Positions 39,433 to 40,026 of a stretch of 40,026 nucleotides of DNA are shown here, in pieces. The translations under genes were made by a program, and so were the position numbers. The notes below the pieces were generated by a model. It was not told the origin of the DNA. It worked only from the letters and a program-made list of their open reading frames with translations, and did not search any database. This DNA is from Bacteroidota bacterium (GTDB lineage: Bacteria > Bacteroidota > Ignavibacteria > SZUA-365), in NCBI GenBank assembly GCA_029907355.1, contig JARYLZ010000021.1, forward strand, positions 1 through 40,026, in the 5' to 3' direction. How positions within the stretch are numbered: the stretch's first letter is position 1; every line of letters starts with the position of its first letter.

Positions 39433-40026
39433 TTGGCGAAACCATCAGCGAACGACCGGAAGAGCCTGCTGGATTCTCTCGACCTGAGGCTCGGAGAACA
39501 CGGCCGTTACACGTTCGGCCGGATCCCTCAGGTCATCGATTACCCGAATTTCCTCGATGTCCAGCGGGAGTCCTACGAACAGTTCCTGCAGGAACGAGTC
39601 CCTCCCCAGGAACGCAAGCCGATCGGCCTGCAGCAGGTTTTCCTGACGAATTTCCCGATTACCGATGCCCGCGAAAACTACATTCTGGAATTCGTCGAGT
39701 ATTACATCGAGAAGCCGAAGTACAGCGTCGCGGAATGCCAGGAACGCGGTCTGACCTACGCCGTTCCGCTGAAAGCCCGCCTCCGGCTCTCCAGCAAGAC
39801 GGACAACCCATCCAGTCAGGATTACCTCGAAACCGTGGAGCAAGACGTCTACCTCGGCAACCTGCCCTACATGACGGAGAAAGGCACCTTCATCATCAAC
39901 GGCGCGGAGCGCGTCGTCGTCAGCCAGCTGCACCGCTCCCCCGGCGTGTTCTTCGGCGAGTCCGTGCACCCCAACGGGACGAAAATGTACTCCGCGCGGG
40001 TGATTCCATTCCGCGGCTCCTGGGTG
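39433..40026 (+). CDS. rpoB: DNA-directed RNA polymerase beta subunit (3' truncated by window edge)
   Basis: The first 198 codons are visible, from a TTG start at 39433 with AGGAG seven bases upstream. The N-terminal motifs are unmistakable: [17 protein letters not shown], then [33 protein letters not shown], followed by V-I-P-F-R-G-S-W at the edge. It is the catalytic beta subunit of RNA polymerase and the rifampicin target, though the rifampicin region is outside the window. A TTG start is unusual for such a highly expressed gene; no ATG nearby fits better. Confidence 0.96.
   Translation, partial: MAKPSANDRKSLLDSLDLRLGEHGRYTFGRIPQVIDYPNFLDVQRESYEQFLQERVPPQERKPIGLQQVFLTNFPITDARENYILEFVEYYIEKPKYSVAECQERGLTYAVPLKARLRLSSKTDNPSSQDYLETVEQDVYLGNLPYMTEKGTFIINGAERVVVSQLHRSPGVFFGESVHPNGTKMYSARVIPFRGSWV

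Overview
The window is a GC-rich stretch of bacterial chromosome in which every supported gene lies on the + strand. No phage, insertion sequence, CRISPR array or integrase is visible. Several features point to the Bacteroidota/Chlorobiota (FCB) side of the bacteria. Two secreted proteins end in modules of the type IX secretion (Por) sorting kind, one with the classic N-Y-P-N-P-F-N-P-S-T signature. Several promoters look like TTG-N16/17-TAnnTTTG. The threonine dehydrogenase is the SDR type. Dihydropteroate synthase is followed by a diadenylate cyclase. No tRNA encodes its CCA end. The high GC suggests a lineage such as Kapabacteria, Ignavibacteria or a relative rather than a classical low-GC Bacteroides; this assignment is inference.

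Layout. 1-3.3 kb: the 3' end of an MFS efflux transporter, then a threonine catabolic pair (kbl and an SDR-type L-threonine dehydrogenase). 3.4-9.1 kb: envelope genes (LemA, a TPM-domain protein, a lipoprotein with calcium-loop-like repeats, an unknown membrane-anchored protein, BamD, and a secreted HExxH metalloprotease with a sorting-type C-terminus). 9.1-17.8 kb: a cytochrome c maturation System I locus in the order ccmA - hybrid PAS histidine kinase - ccmB - ccmC - ccmD - ccmE - ccmF. CcmE is the variant with a CxxxY haem-binding motif, and no ccmG, ccmH or ccmI is present in the window. 18.1-21.5 kb: sdhCAB (complex II / fumarate reductase, single cytochrome b subunit). 21.7-25.0 kb: an eIF-2B-family protein and a GT-C-like membrane protein with a TPR-like tail. 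25.1-26.8 kb: urocanate hydratase, without other hut genes nearby. 27.2-30.8 kb: a 1197-residue secreted adhesin-like protein followed by a strong intrinsic terminator. 31.0-35.3 kb: folP-cdaA-pcm-miaA, then a serine hydrolase. 35.4 kb to the end: tRNA-Thr, Tyr, Gly, Thr, rpmG, tRNA-Trp, secE, nusG, rplKAJL and the start of rpoB, led by the best promoter in the window.

How it fits together. The Ccm locus and sdhCAB together suggest a respiring cell that makes c-type cytochromes. BamD, LemA/TPM and the sorting-domain proteins describe an outer-membrane cell that exports surface proteins. The last 4.6 kb is core translation and transcription machinery in a nearly canonical order, but EF-Tu is missing from its usual place before tRNA-Trp. 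A hairpin with a T-rich tail between rplL and rpoB looks like an attenuator.

The observations most worth following up are the CxxxY-type cytochrome c maturation locus split by a hybrid sensor kinase with its own promoter, and the eIF-2B-like protein in which the isomerase cysteine position appears to be serine. I found no clearly new multi-gene defence or mobile system.
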